Source: Zygnema cylindricum | Taxonomy: Eukaryota; Streptophyta; Zygnematophyceae; Zygnematales; Zygnemataceae | Assembly: GCA_037447655.1 (NCBI GenBank) | Contig: JBBHKE010001075.1 | Location: 1 to 64,000, forward strand | DNA: 64,000 bases | Reading direction: 5' to 3' | Shown: positions 12,231-25,642 of the stretch, piece by piece | Layout: every line of letters starts with the position of its first letter | Position numbering within the stretch: position 1 is the first letter of the stretch | Made by a program: the position numbers and the translations under genes | Notes under the pieces: model-generated | What the model was told of the DNA's origin: nothing | What the model saw: the letters and a program-made list of their open reading frames with translations, nothing else | Database searches by the model: none

Positions 12231-13277
12231 CTAGAGATAAGGGAACTGCCCGGAGAAGGCAAATTAAAAGAAAAATGGTTAAGTGGACTGTCCGAAGAAG
12301 GCAGAAGCAAAGTAGTTATAGCACAAAATTTGGATACTAACAATATCGAATAAAGATGCATATTCAAAGTGCGAATGCTTTAATGGAATAATTTTAGTGT
12401 CAATCTCCCATTAGCTTAGCAAACTGTTTCAGTTTTTGCATGGGACAAAGGAAATATTAAGTATGATTTAAAATAAAGATCGCCCTCTTATAAGACATGG
12501 TCCCTTGGAATATCTGAAATTGTAAGAAATATTTTCTTAGCTTTTTCTAAGATTGCAACATATTTCAAAATCAACACGTGTCAATGCATGGTTATACCCG
12601 AGGGAATCTTTTGTTAAGCTTTCGGCAGGTTTTACAAATGGACGATTCCAAAAGATGATTCCAAGATTGACGTAGAGAAAACTCTTGTTCGGAAGATCAC
12701 AATAAAAAGATAAAGCTCTTTCTCTTTCTTTTTTTTTTTCCTTACCTTTTCTTTTTTTTTTTCCTTCAGAAGTTTTTTTGATCTACGGCTCTCAACTTTC
12801 AATGCAAGATTTGAGAAACTGCTAGTAACATCTTTCAGAAAATTTTGATAAAAAGTGGCCGGTTATTTGTTTCCGTAAATTGAAAAAGTACTTTTGCATG
12901 CAGCAATAAATAGAATGCGCAGTAAAACAAAAAATACGTCAAAGAAAAATAAGTTCGATTAAGCTGCATGCTAATATAACACTTTTCAGGTAGATTTTCC
13001 CGGTAAGGTAAAAAAGTGATCGGAGTACTTAAAGATCATTGGCGAATAATATTGGGTAAAAAAACTTAGAAACGTTCAAAGACACTTTTTGCACAAATAT
13101 GGTTGAAATGGGATGTTGACTGCTTATATTAAACTGATGTGTCTGAAATTTTTAATCTCTTTTGAGGTGAACCTCCTCCTTCCTCTTAGACTGAAGAGTT
13201 TTTGACTGACATTTGTTAACTTCTCCCGATAATTATTTCTAAACCAAATTGATATTTGTCGCAACTGAAACGATAAG
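12231..13277. promoter_or_regulatory. Candidate divergent promoter region between PARP and PARG A
   Basis: About 1 kb separates the most upstream recognised PARP exon (minus) from the PARG A start codon (plus). It must contain the PARG A promoter, and probably the PARP first exon and promoter. T-rich runs occur at 12720-12780. I did not identify specific elements. Confidence 0.4.
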
Positions 13278-16200
13278 ATGGCTCGTACATCTAAGAAACG
13301 AAAAGTCAGGATGGAGTTACACCATTTTCTTCCAAAAGATGCATCTGGAAGTAATGCTTGGCCCTGCGACGTTTACGAGAATCTTGAAAATTTTTCAAAA
13401 GGGCCCAGCGACAGCCATGTGAATTCGGCCGATTCGTTATCTTATGCCATACTTGTACTTCGACAAGGCATGCAATTTAGCAATGAAGATCCTCAACTCC
13501 AATCAGGAATTAAACGTTTTTTTTACAGTGTGAGTCTTCCCTGTATGTACAGTTATATGATGGGTGCTGGGCTTTTGTCGTTGTTTATAACCGTTTTCTA
13601 GATTATGTTTGTGAAGGAAGTAACTTGCTTACTTGACATCCATTGTGTTTCTATGAGCAGGTCCTTCAAGAGGAGGGAAGTTACTCGAGAAGAAATTTTA
13701 TTACGAATATTTTCCCATTTATCGCAAAGCTTGCGATAGATTTCTTTCGTCTGTACGAGCAGGAGTTGCCAGCAACCCGTCGAAAGCTAGCAACCGGTCA
13801 AATGCTGGATGGGCTCGTCGACTCAGATAAATCGACTCATCAGTATATGAAGTCTCTTAAAATACTTGCACCAAATGAACCTGGGATGGTCATGATTAGC
13901 CAGGTAAACTCGGACTCCCAGGGATTAAAAAATTGAATGATTATTTTTTGTTGTCTATCTTGAATCATGGCTTGCTTTTTTATTTCTGTTTTTTGCTAAT
14001 GTTGGCAAAACGGCTTTATAGCTTCACTGTTTCTATCTATCTCTGAATAGACTCAGAGTGACAAGAGTGTCATGGTTTTTATCCATTTTAAATTTGATAC
14101 ACGAGCTTGTGTTATGGATGTTTAGCAAGTGAACTCCATAAAATGCTATTTTAATTGCTTAGAGGTTTTCCTACATTGCAGGAACTTGCCGCATCAATCT
14201 TAGCATGCGCTTTCCTTTGTCTTTTTCCGACAGACGATCGGAAGAAAGAAAATCTTCCCCCAATCAATTTTGATCAGCTCTTTTGGTGAGAGATCTTGGT
14301 ATCCCAAGCTAATTTATTTTGGAGCTCAGTTTGTTGATGTTGTCTTTTTTATTCACAAAAACTTTTGATGTTGTCACAATTGCCGTTTTTTGATGTGATC
14401 ACCTTGTTTGGTGAGAGTTTTATTAAGCGTGTTACCAGGCCTTAAGTTTGCTTAGTTGATATCCTGTTTTCATGAGCTTTCTTTTATGTCACAATTCGTG
14501 GTTTTTGGATGCAGCCGTCTGTTGGAAGGTAAAACAAGTCAAAAAGAGAAGTTACTTTGTATACTACATTACTTCACCAGAATTCACAACTGTATGCCTA
14601 AGGGCTGTATTTCATTTGAGCGCAAGTTCCTCTCACGTGAAGATTTTGGTTCTTTACAACCGAAAGAAACTTTCGATGAAGATGCTCCCTTCCTGAAATC
14701 TGAATACTGGGGAAGTCGAACAACTCCACTTTGCGAGTTTAAGGTATGGTATCAAAGAACAACTTATTACTTCTGAAGTGTTTCCGCACTCAATTAGTTT
14801 TTAGCTGTTTTTTGAAAGTAGAGGGTTATAGTGAACTTGAACATTAGGGTGGAGAACTTCAAATTGGACGCATTTTAGGGTCAAATTCTTTAACTTTTTA
14901 TGCTATTTGAAAGATCTTAAATGCTCAAATGTGTAGTCTGGATGGCTTGTAACAGGTGAAAGATCGTGGCAAAATTGAGGACAGTGGTAGTGATTTCCTC
15001 CAAGTGGATTTTGCAAATAAATTTCTAGGTGGAGGATCACTGGGAGGTGGATGTGTACAGGTAAAAAGTATATTCTTATTATAGTTTTTTGTTGTTTATC
15101 TTCATGATTTCAGTCACTAATAAATAAAAATCTAATGCCTAGCTGTTTTCACCAGTAAAAATAGACTTTAAATTTAGCTCTTTTGATTTTACGATTCTAG
15201 CGAGTTTTTAATATGGATTTAACTTTTAGTTGTTTGACTTTATAATTCTTATCACCAGTTAAAGTATGAATTTTACTTTTAGCTGTTTGAATTCAAAATC
15301 TTATGCATGGCTGAAGTTTTGTAGCTAATTATACTTTCACTACAGGTGGTGTGTTTCTAAAATCAGATCATAGTTGTCATTTGTAGTGACAGTTGGTTGA
15401 TCCACTTAATATTCTTCATTTTGTGGCAAGAGTTTACCTTAACAGCTATCTTCTGTGTTTCATGGTGTATATAAACTGTCTTTTTAGCCATTTAAGTTGA
15501 GCTTATCAAATTCGGTTTTTTTGTTTTTTGGAAATTTTCAGGAAGAAATTCGCTTTATGACGTCACCCGAATTGATTGTAGGAATGTTATTTTGTCCTCA
15601 ACTGCAAGATTTGGAGGCAGTAGAGATCATCGGAGCAGAACGGTTCAGTTCATACACAGGGTAAAAAAAAAAACAATCTCTTTGGAAGTGATCATATTCA
15701 CTTCAATTCTTTAAGTTTTTTGGGGTTATCTGATGGAAAGCACAACGGTTTGTGTCTTTCTTGCTTTCGGCTCATCGGTTTGGAGTGGAATTTTTGTGCA
15801 TCTTTCTAGATTTTAGAGTGATGAATAATAACATGGTTTTCTGGTAACTGTACATTGTCAGTTATGCGTCAACGTTTGCTTTTGATGGAAATTATAAAGA
15901 TCAAACAACGTATGACTGCTTAAAACGACGGAAAACGACTATCGTTGCCATTGATGCGTTAGAAAAAGCAGAAGAACGACAGTATGAAACAAAGTTTTTA
16001 CTCAGGTATGCAAATTTTGCAAATAACGGGAACATCGTGTTGGTGTATGGTTGACATTATAGGATTCAACAGCTTTCGATATTTTCAGTTTCAAAATTGT
16101 CAACTAGTTGATTGCACGATAGTTTCTTTTGTTGCTGCATCAGATTTTTGCAGAAAAGAGACTATTTCAACTATGAGCTATAAATAGGGGATTGAACAAC

Positions 16201-19200
16201 TCTAAACTTCTAAGCTGATGAGATAATGAATTTTAAGTTGTTTCTTAGATGTTTTGGCATTTGTTTAGGGGATTGGAAAAAGTTTAAAACTAAACCGCTA
16301 ATCTAAGTTGTTCTGATTTACATTTAAGGAATGGAACAGGACTTCAGCTTTTTAACGGTTGAACTAATGACTTGTTTTGGTGTATTTAGGGAATTGAACA
16401 AAGCTTTCTGTGGCTTCCAGCAGTCAAATAAATGGGTTAAAGAGGAAACCACAATGAAAGAGCATGAAACAGTTCAGCGAAATGGAGAAACGGAGGTGCA
16501 TTTAGGAAAACCCTGACAATCCCAAATGAAACCTAATTTGTATAAGCTGTTTTGGGTCAGACATTCCTTATATCGATGACATTCTGTAACTCTCTCAATT
16601 TGGTCAAATTAGCGTGGATGTTGAATAATTAGATGCTTGTCACAAGATGTTTTACGAATTTATAGAATATTTTTAACTTTAGCAAAATATTCAGACAGGC
16701 GTTTGTTTCCATGTGTTAATGGCATTCTATACTTTTTGAAACGTGTCCGATTAGTATGGATATCGAATAATTTGACGTTCACCACAAATTTTTTTATGAT
16801 TTTTTTGTACATTTTTAAATTCTGCAGAATATTCAGACAGGTGTCGCCACAGGAAATTGGGGTTGTGGTGTGTTTGGAGGAGATTTGGAAATAAAGTCCA
16901 TGATTCAATGGATTGCTGCTTCCCAGGTACATTATCGTAACCACCTTCCTGTGTTTCAGAGGGTTTTTAGAGAGGAGACACAAGGAAAACATATGATAGC
17001 TCTTAGTTGGGTTGTCATTTTCCTTTTTTTTCCGGAAAAAATATTCATGTGCAATAGTTAAATGTACATTTCTTCATGGTGACTGACAAGTGATATGGTT
17101 AACTGACAGGCACGTAAAAAACAAGTGTATTACTACACTTTTGGAGATTGTAAAGCTGCACACCTACCCATGGTGAGCACAGAATCGGCGAACTACTCGA
17201 TGTTTAATTTTGTGTTATCATGTCACTTTGACATTTTACCGAACCTCTTTAAAGATTCTTTTACAAACCTCTTTATATTTCTTTTACCAACCTTTTAAGT
17301 AAAATTAGAGGGGTCATTATCAAAATCTTTGCTAGACGTCTCAATGTCAGCAAAATTTTATAAATCTTGAGAGCTCTCGCCATATTTAATTAAGAAAGTG
17401 CGACGATTTCAATGTACTTGAATGGTGGATTATTTTCCTTTAGTCTTCTGAAAAAGGAACTTTTCTCATCTCTTTTTAATCAAAGTGTTGACGATCTCGT
17501 GAGTTTTCTGTTGTCATCAGGTTGTTGAACAATTAACGCGGGAAAAGTACACAGTTGGAAAACTTTGGAACGACTTTTTGTGTTTCAATATAAGTCGAAA
17601 AGAAACGAAATCTTATAAACGCTCTGGCTTTTTCGAGTGGCTTATGGGACATGAGAGTAGGGTTTCAAGAGGTAAGACAGCTCTGACAATACGGCTATTA
17701 TTACTTAGACAATTCCTGGAAATAATTCCAGTTGCAAAGAAATGGTAAAAAAAATAGCATACAACTACTCTAATAGTATCATATCCTTGAGACACTTCCA
17801 GCTCTTGCAAAAGGTTTGTTAAATTCTCAAAGTTAAAACCGCATCCACCTAAGCAAACAAAATGTGCTCACTCTGGATAGTGTTCCTCTGGTTCTTTTTA
17901 CTTTCAAGTGCAATTTCAGAATTTTTACATGGATTGAATTGAAACGTGGAAGGAATTGGAAAAGGAATATTTTAAACCATTCTGCCGTTTTGTCATTTAA
18001 CAATGTCTTCGATTTGGTCAATTCCCATCTTTTGAAAATTGAATGTTCTAAGAAAAAGCTACAAATTGCAAATTGTTGCATATTTACAGACAGAAAAAAT
18101 CTGCTCTTTTCTATACTTCAAAAACCATAAACGGAAAGCCAACATTCATGGATCTCCAAACTCATGTTCTCCCCTTTCCCCTCCCTTCGCTGGTTTGAGA
18201 TTATGATATTTTTTCACTTTTCTTGCAGGCTCTCTGTCTCTCCCTCTTCCACTTCTCCCCTTCCCGGCCCCTCCTCCCCTCCCCTCTCTCCCCTCCCTCT
18301 CACTCCCTTCCAACCTCCTCCGTCTCCCCCAAGTCCCCCTCTTGCATTCACCTCCCTCCCTTCATACACTCTCCTCTCCTCCCTCTCCCTTACCATCTTC
18401 CTTGCTTTCTCCATCTCCTTTGCCCTCGCCCTCCCCTTCTCCTACTCCCATGCCATCGCCATGTCCTTTTTCCCTCATCTCCGTCTCTCTCTCCGCATAT
18501 GCCCCTCCTGCTGCCTCTCTCGTTGCCTCTGCCTCTGCCTCTCCCTTTCGCTCCCTGTCTGCCTCTCCCTTTCCCACCCTGTCTGCCTCTCCCTTTCCCA
18601 CCCTGTCTGCCTCCCCCTTTCCCTTTCTCGCTGCCTCTCCCTTTCCCTTTCTCTCTGCCTCTCCCATTCCCTCTCCTTGCTTTCACGTTTGGCAGCCTCC
18701 GGCATATTCTTCAAGAGCAAGTCGCCTATAACACGTCTGGCTGATGGTATGATGCAGTTGTTCCAAGGCGTTTTCTCGCTACGGGTGATAGAAATGAAAA
18801 GATTTTTTCAAGGGTTCCTTCATTAGAGAGTTGTCAAAGTGGCGAGAATCTTGTTAAGCCTTCCTTGGCGGAAAGTAATCAAGATTTTAGGGCATCTTCG
18901 ACAGAGAGAGGTCGAAGTTACAAGAATGTCTTGAACCATACTTCGGACAAGAATAATGAAAGTGAAAACAGCATTTCAAAGTACTCCCTGGTCGAGAGAG
19001 ATCAAAGGCCAACTTTGCCTGAGACTGATCAAAATGGAACATCATCTATGCCACACGTTGATATTAATATGGGGGGATTCAACAAAGATCGGTCAGACCT
19101 TGCTAAAACTTTGGAGAAACCAAAAGATTATTCTATTTACCTTGACGGACGACCACCTTTAGTCAAGAGAGCTCAACATGGCGAGAACTTTTCACAATTT

Positions 19201-19722
19201 CCCAGTCATGAAAAAACAGAAGATACTCGAGGCTTTCCTGACTATTTTGAGGAACTGGAAAATTATCCTATCTTTTTTGGATTTCCTCCACCGAAATTTC
19301 CTATTCCAACAGTTGTTATAGATATTCATGAAGAAACTGAAGATACTCCAGGATTTTCTTACTACTTAGAGGAACTAGAAAATTATCCTATCTTTTGTGG
19401 ATTTTCTCCACAGATGGATAGCATAAAAAGCAAACAAATGGATGCTGAACCTCAGGACCTTACCCAAAGCATGCTTTCTCACAATCATGATTCAAATACT
19501 GATGCAAGAAGTGTAAAACCAAATGCTTTAGTCTATGCTTTCGCATGTATCACGGGAAAAATACACGCGAAACTAAAAACCTTACGACTTATTCTGGCAA
19601 GTCTCGCGAGAATAATTCCCTTAGTAAAATCAGGAACTCTAGTACATAGTCTCCGATGGCTTCATCATTTGTTTGCCCACTGGATTCTTGCAATAATTGC
19701 AAAGATTAGAGAGGGGATATAG
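13278..19722 (+). CDS. Poly(ADP-ribose) glycohydrolase paralog A
   Basis: Thirteen exons: 13278-13529, 13661-13903, 14182-14285, 14515-14743, 14956-15060, 15542-15660, 15862-16005, 16390-16495, 16828-16926, 17110-17172, 17521-17671, 18696-18746, 18827-19722 (about 853 aa). It hydrolyses poly(ADP-ribose). The start gives SKKRKVR, a likely nuclear localisation signal. Family marks are LACAFLCLFP, INFDQLFW, the signature [17 protein letters not shown] with the catalytic Glu pair, GAERFSSYTGYAS, LLRELNKAFCGF and [13 protein letters not shown], so the core looks intact. The long tail is acidic and repeats ELENYPIFFGF/ELENYPIFCGF, then ends in an amphipathic, partly hydrophobic stretch (LRWLHHLFAHWILAIIAKI). 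The last intron (18747-18826, 80 bp) is my proposal; without it exon 12 reads into a stop at 18824-18826 and the tail is lost. Intron 11 holds a CT-rich repeat. Confidence 0.9.
18225..18690. repeat. CT-rich simple repeat in PARG A intron 11
   Basis: Imperfect CTCCCT/CTTTCC hexamers, pyrimidine on the transcript, running up to the acceptor of exon 12. Long open frames on both strands here are artefacts of the repeat. Confidence 0.9.
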
Positions 19723-22392
19723 TGCGGCCCGCTACTAAAATTAGTGGGGTAATTAGCCTTCTAAATGCATGATTCCTCGAGATGTTGAATGATTTGGAAT
19801 CAAATCTTTTAATGACAAATTTCCAAGGGCTCAATTTGGTCCCTCTGATAACTTTTTGGGGAAAGTCCGGTTTAGTTACTATTGCTAATCTGATGAAGTA
19901 TGGTTGAAATGTGAGGGCATATCACATCATCTCAAAGATTGGTCATGAAACATTGTCAAAAAAAAAGGTTGTCGCACATTAAAAACTTGTGGACATTTTG
20001 GAGCCTTTCCGGTGTTGTTTTTCTGTGATTGAACTATGTCAGAATGGGCTTCTTTTTATGATTGAATTATGTCATATCCTGAGTTAGACGTCTCTGTTTT
20101 ATGTCAGGCGTGAAGACATTATTTTTTGATATGAGGTACAATCGTGGTATTGTAAATGAGGATTGGCTATTTTGATTAAATGTCAAATGGTAGATTAGAA
20201 TGACATATCATTCTATCTATTGGCATGGACACGATGCCGACCTGTTGTGATCTGTTGGGTTTACTGTAACTGCTTGTTCAGTCTGCTTGTTCAGAATTGG
20301 CTAAAGTACAGAAGGCGTACTTTCTTACAAGTATAAGCTATATTCATATTTGCAGTATCTGTCATCAGGTAAGATGAAGGCCACTACATTTGATTTTTCT
20401 ATCTGAAATGGACTTTTGCTATCTCAACTGTCATGTTCGGACAAAAAAAAAGTCTTCAGTTTCATTCTTTCTAGAAGTGTTGGTCATTTGAAAAAACTGA
20501 AGCTGTCTGTCGACATATTTCTCATTACTAAATGGCAATGAGGAAAAAGAGCTTTGCATAATCTCCACACGTTATTTGAGTGAAACATGGAAATTACTAA
20601 AGCATTTACAAAAAATTCCTTAACAAGTGAAACCATCTGCAAGCTAGTATAACCTTTAACCTAAATATGTGAGGGGCAATACAAAATGAATATCGACAAA
20701 CCTAATAGAATTTCCTTCAAATATTTGACGCTCCACATTATAGCTCACAGGCATTGATATAGCTCGTTAGCCACAATATCATGACGGGATCCTTGCATGT
20801 AAACTTAATAAATAACAATTAAGTTAAAAGATTAAATTTTGGCAGTGATGAACTCTCTGAAAGACTTACCTGCAACTTGCATTTCGTTTCACTTTTAATC
20901 TTCTCTCCCTGAAAATTCCAGCAGCTTCCTAAACTTATTTTGAAATATGTAAAGAGCGTGAATCAAACTGGAGATAATCCTTTCCAATGTCGCTTTGAGA
21001 CTTTGAAATTTTTACATATCGAAAGTGGGAAAATCAGGGCAGGTTGTACGACGGTGATGCTAAAAAAACCTAACGAAGGCGAATTCCTTAAACCAATTGG
21101 CCATTTCTACAGGAAAGTAATCTAACCACGTTTGGTTAATTTCTACGACCACGTGTTACGAATTTTGTACAGATCCGTACGCCAAAACCACTCAGAACAA
21201 CCTGAAATTTTCGATCAAACTTCAAAGAGTTCAAAAGTTAAAACTCACATTCGCAATTAGATTCTACCGTATTAAATTTAAAGTTTAAACCGCATCAACT
21301 TAATATCCTATTAACTTTCTACCGTTTTAAAAATTTGTCATCAAATAGGTACCTCTCGATTGGTTTTCTTTTGTTTAAACTATTGAAACCCTGAACGTGA
21401 GCGTCTCAAATGTCACTATGGAGTTGTTCGAAAAGATTCTTCCTGTAGATGATTTTGGAAACCGTGGCTGGCCTTCCATTGTTTACACTCGTCTTGAAAC
21501 TTTGTCTCAAGGGCCAAAACAAAGCCACGTGGACTCCCATAGTTCGTTAAGTTTAGCTATAATTGAATTACGGCAAGAAGTCGATGAAAGTATGAAAATA
21601 ATGGACTAAACGAAAATAATAGAGTTAACAAAAATAATAGAGTTAATGAAAGTAATGAATTCAACGAAAATAATGGACTTCAAAGAAACAATGGAGTTAA
21701 CCACAATGAAGGATTTGGAAATAATGGATTTCAACAAGGAATGGAACTCTTCTTTTCCGATGTAAGTTTTTCCGTCTTGAAACAGAGAATTTATAGAAAC
21801 CTTAGAAAAACTCAAAAACTATAAAATCCTTAGAAATCCTCGTTGTAGTGTTTTTTTTTAGCACATTTCTAGCAATTTAAGACTACTTTTTTGAGTCTTT
21901 TCATGATTCCATATGATCGAAGAAGTAATTGCTGTTATTTCCGTTTATTTCTACGTTGAATATATTTCTCTAAAAAGAAAAAAATGTATATAAAATATGC
22001 CTTTTTTTCCGTTCTAAGTGATTATCTGTATAAAAAATTAGTGCATAGTATTGCTATTTTTTCCGTCTATTCTACTTTACATGTATATATTAGATGCTTA
22101 TCAGTCTATTTTTACCCGACATGTATGTAACGAATGCCCTTTTTTTTGTCTATTTCTACATTACATGTCTGTACAAAATGCGATTTTATCCGTCTTTTTC
22201 CCCCTTACATGTATTTAATAAATGTTTACAGTTGACATTGGAATTGTATCTCCGAATGTATGTCGGTCATTTTTTATCTCTTCAGCTTCCACATTATGGT
22301 CGAAATTTCTTCTTTCTTAAACTTCTTGGTTCTTAAATTTCTTCATTCTTGAATTTCTTTGTTCTTAATTTTTTTCATTCCTATGCGTGCAG

Positions 22393-23969
22393 GTTCTTGA
22401 AGAGGCGGAGGGAGGAGAGGGACGCTTTTCCAGGAAAAACTTCATAGAAAACATTGTTTCATTTATTGCTAAACTCGCAAAAGTTTTTTTTTTCTGTTAG
22501 AAAAGGATCGACAGAGGGAAGTTTATCAAGAGCAAAGGAGAACTACTGACCCAAAATATTCGATCCATCGAGAAATGAAGTCTCTCAGTATACTTGTACC
22601 AGATAAATCTGCAATTGTCATCATTAATCAGGTATTTAAAAACCCTGTAAAACCTTATAAAAATCCTGTAAAAGCCCAGAAAAAATCCTCAAGAAACCCT
22701 AAGAAAACCTCAAAAAACCTGTAAACCCCTCAGAAAATTCTCAAGAACCCTGAAAGAAACCAGTTGAGCTAACAATTGCCATGATTAGCCAGGTATTCTA
22801 AAACCTGTAAAAGAACCTTTAAAAACCCTCAAGAAACCTAAAAACAACCAGATAAACCAACAATGCCATGACTAGCCAGGTCTTTGAAGTCAACAGTTTT
22901 TTGAAAGACCACCAGTTCTATTATTTGATGTCAATTTATCAAACTCAGTCTATGGTTGGGTTTAATTTATTTGCGTCGAAGTTAGTTTAGTTTTTTCTGC
23001 ACAGATTTTAATTGTAACCTTAAGGAAGTAACAACATAAGTTTGAAGTCGAATCACACTAACGATTTTTTTTAGTTTTTTATTACGAAATGTAGCTATTT
23101 AAAGTGGTTAGTATAATACTCTCTGATGTTGCAAGAGTTGCATATAATATAATATATTATTTTACATGCTATTTTGCAGCAATTTAGACAGAATCGTTTT
23201 ATTTTGTAACAGTTTAAACAAAATCATAAGATTTTGTTGCAGTTTAAAGGGTCAATTTAATAGTACATATTATTGAATGTATCATTTATACGCTGATGTT
23301 ATATTTATATGTAGATATAATAATGCATTTTTCATTTTTTTTGTAGATATTTGAAGTGGTTAAGTTAATACTCCCTGTTGTTGCAGGTGCTACATATTGT
23401 ATATCATACTACTTATAAGCTATTTTTGTTACAATTTAAACAGATGTATTTTTTTCTGTAGCAATTTAAACTGAGTTTTAGTATTTTGCAGCAATTTGTA
23501 GCAATTGAAAAAGTATCAATTTAATTTTCTGGATGTTGTAGAAGCTACATTTGATACAATATGTTATCTATTTGTTGAAATTTAATGTAGTGTTTTATTC
23601 ATGTGTACTTATATCATGTGTATTATTTTTATGTAGATATAGCATTGCAATTATACTATTTTGTAGAATTTAAAGTGGTTACTCCCTGATGTTACAGGAG
23701 CTACATATAATGCGATGTATTATTTATATGTGCATATATAATATTCATCATTTATATAATATGCATTATATTTTATTGTAATTATTTTTTTAGTTAAGCA
23801 ATCGAAAGTAGTTACTTTAATAATCCTGATGTTGCAAGAGCTACATATGAAACAATGCATTTTTCATATGTAGAAATTAGTTTTTAGCAATTAAAACAAA
23901 ATTATAGTTAATATATTTATTTAATTTTGTAGAAATTTAAGGTTTTAATTTAACACTCTGATTTTGCAG
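22393..23969 (+). repeat. Exon 2 donor and exon 3 acceptor regions tandemly duplicated within PARG B intron 2
   Basis: After the true donor (22631), copies of the exon end plus donor recur as GCCATGATTAGCCAGGTATT (donor 22791) and ATGCCATGACTAGCCAGGTC (donor about 22880). Before the true acceptor (23969), copies of a TCCCTGATGTTGCAGGAGCT-like block recur near 23117, 23369, 23527, 23680 and 23820. The feature starts at exon 2. The same pattern is present in D at 35406-36759. Confidence 0.75.
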
Positions 23970-24492
23970 GAGCTGGCAGCTTCAATCCTGGCATGTGCCT
24001 TTTTTTGTCTTTTTCCCACAAATGCCCGGAAAGAATTAAATCTTCCGAGAATAAATTTTGATCAGTTGTTTTGGTAAGTTTCAAATCTTTTAACTTTCTT
24101 AGTTCCGTTTTTTTCCACTTTTTCTTTTCGTTTTCATTTTCACTTTTATTTTCACTTTGATTTTCACTCTTATTTTCCAATCATCTTTACATTTATTTTC
24201 CTGTTTGAATTCTTACATCAAAAACTGATCCGAATTTTGGATGCAGTCATCTTTTTATAAAAAGTCAAAAGCAAAAGCTCCTTTGTTTACTTAATTACTT
24301 TATTCGAGTTAAAGAAAACATGCCAGAAGGAATTATTTCGTTCGAGAAAAAAGTTCTTTCGATAGAGGATTTTGTTTTTAATCAAGAAAAGTTGAACGGA
24401 GTAGTTGATGAAGATTCTTCTGCTGTCAATTTAGCGTTTTGGAACAGTCGAGAAACTCCACTTTGCAGATTTGAGGTAATTTAATTGAAAAT

Positions 24493-24590
24493 TGAAAGAG
24501 CTCTCCCTTTCCCTCTCCCTTTCCCTCTCCCTCTCTCTATCCCTCTCCCTCCCCCTCTCCCTCTCCCTCTCCCTCTCGCTCTCTCTGGAT
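24493..24590. repeat. (CCCTCT)n tract before PARG B exon 5
   Basis: CT-hexamer repeat on the coding strand immediately upstream of the acceptor at 24614. The D counterpart at 37277-37342 is shorter. Confidence 0.9.
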
Positions 24591-25642
24591 TTACATTTGG
24601 TTGGTATGGACCAGGTGAAATCTTCCGGTGGTATCGAGGACAGTGGCGGTGAGTATCTTCAAGTCGATTTCGCAAATAAAATGCTCGGTGGAGGAACTTT
24701 GGGACGTGGAGCTGTCCAGGTATAGCAGTCAAATTATTGAACAGCCAACATTTGAATATTTATCATCGGATTATGACATCATGTAAATGAATTCTACCAG
24801 AGTATACCACCATATAAATATCTTTCACCGCATTATAACTTCATGTGAATGAGCTTATCAGATTAGAAAACGGTGTAAATGATTCTTACCCAATTACGAT
24901 ACCAAGTAATGAATTTCATAAGTTTATGAGTAAACGGTTTTTCATCAGATTATATTATGATGTAAATGTGTTGCTTGTGGTTCTGACCTTTATATCTTTT
25001 TAACATCACTTCGGTCTTAAATTGACTGCTGTAGAATTTTCACTAGGAGAAGCTCTTTAGTACACTGGCCATCGTCATACGTGTTAGACATTTATTGAGC
25101 ACTTAAAAACGCTTTTTACTTTTTTGTCAAATGTTAAATTTTTTATTTTAGGGGAGCATTAAAAAGGTAATGTTCTCACCTTTGGATTGTGATGTCATGA
25201 TCGAAAATCGGAAAAGTCTGTGATGAGAGAAAGTACTTTGAAAACTGTTCAACTAATAGTGATGGGCAGGCAGTTTGCCGGAAATGCTTATATTCTGGAT
25301 ACTATGAGCTCCTACGGCCTGTGACTCAATTTTTTACTGTGACTTTACTATTTTGATTGTTAACATGACTCATTGATCATGTTGTACAATATTTGTGAAA
25401 ATTTTCAGGAAGAAATTTGTTTTATGACTTCTCCAGAATTGATTGTTGGGATGCTGATTTGTCCTCGGATGGGAGACATGGAATCAATACAAATAGTTGG
25501 AGCTGAGTGTTTCAGTTCCCATACTGGGTAAGCATAAATATTTAAAAATTTGGACTAAACCAGATACGTGTCTGGTAATTTAGCTCTGTGATTTATGAAG
25601 GTAATGGAACATACGTAATTTCTGTATAAACAAAGAGATTAT

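Larger units (their letters stand above)
21418..25527 (+). pseudogene. PARG paralog B, frameshifted and truncated by the assembly gap
   Basis: Six exons are recognisable: 21418-21761, 22393-22631, 23970-24073, 24247-24475, 24615-24719, 25409-25527. It is a near copy of D. Exon 1 keeps an ATG (21418) but has lost one base just after ELRQEV compared with D, which gives an early stop; it also lacks one 18-bp Asn-rich unit (344 versus 363 nt). Exon 2 has lost one base before a run of ten T (239 versus 240 nt), which gives a second stop. Exons 3-6 are open, including LGGGTLGRGAVQ and EEICFMTSPELIVGM. Exons 7-11 are absent because the sequence meets the 10-N gap. Two independent frameshifts indicate a pseudogene, unless they are assembly errors. 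Confidence 0.85.
13568..25642. repeat. Segmental duplication, copy 1 (PARG A-B unit)
   Basis: From intron 1 of PARG A to the N gap, exons, introns and intergenic DNA are colinear with 26020-38408. The A-B intergenic (19730-21400) matches the C-D intergenic (32220-34190), and B matches D closely even in introns. The two units are directly adjacent except for the gap and about 370 bp of sequence not seen elsewhere here. Confidence 0.85.

Noticed and set aside
12218-12354. Plus-strand frame starting ATG, rich in Glu and Lys
   Set aside because: It overlaps the PARP exon on the other strand, is short, and has no homology I know.
18164-18826. 220-codon open frame leading into PARG A exon 12
   Set aside because: It is produced by the CT-rich intron repeat. 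Phase and homology with C place the acceptor at 18695.
20940-21125. 61-codon frame upstream of PARG B as a possible extra first exon
   Set aside because: The paralogous stretch before D (33509-33690) has frameshifts and a stop, so the frame is not conserved.
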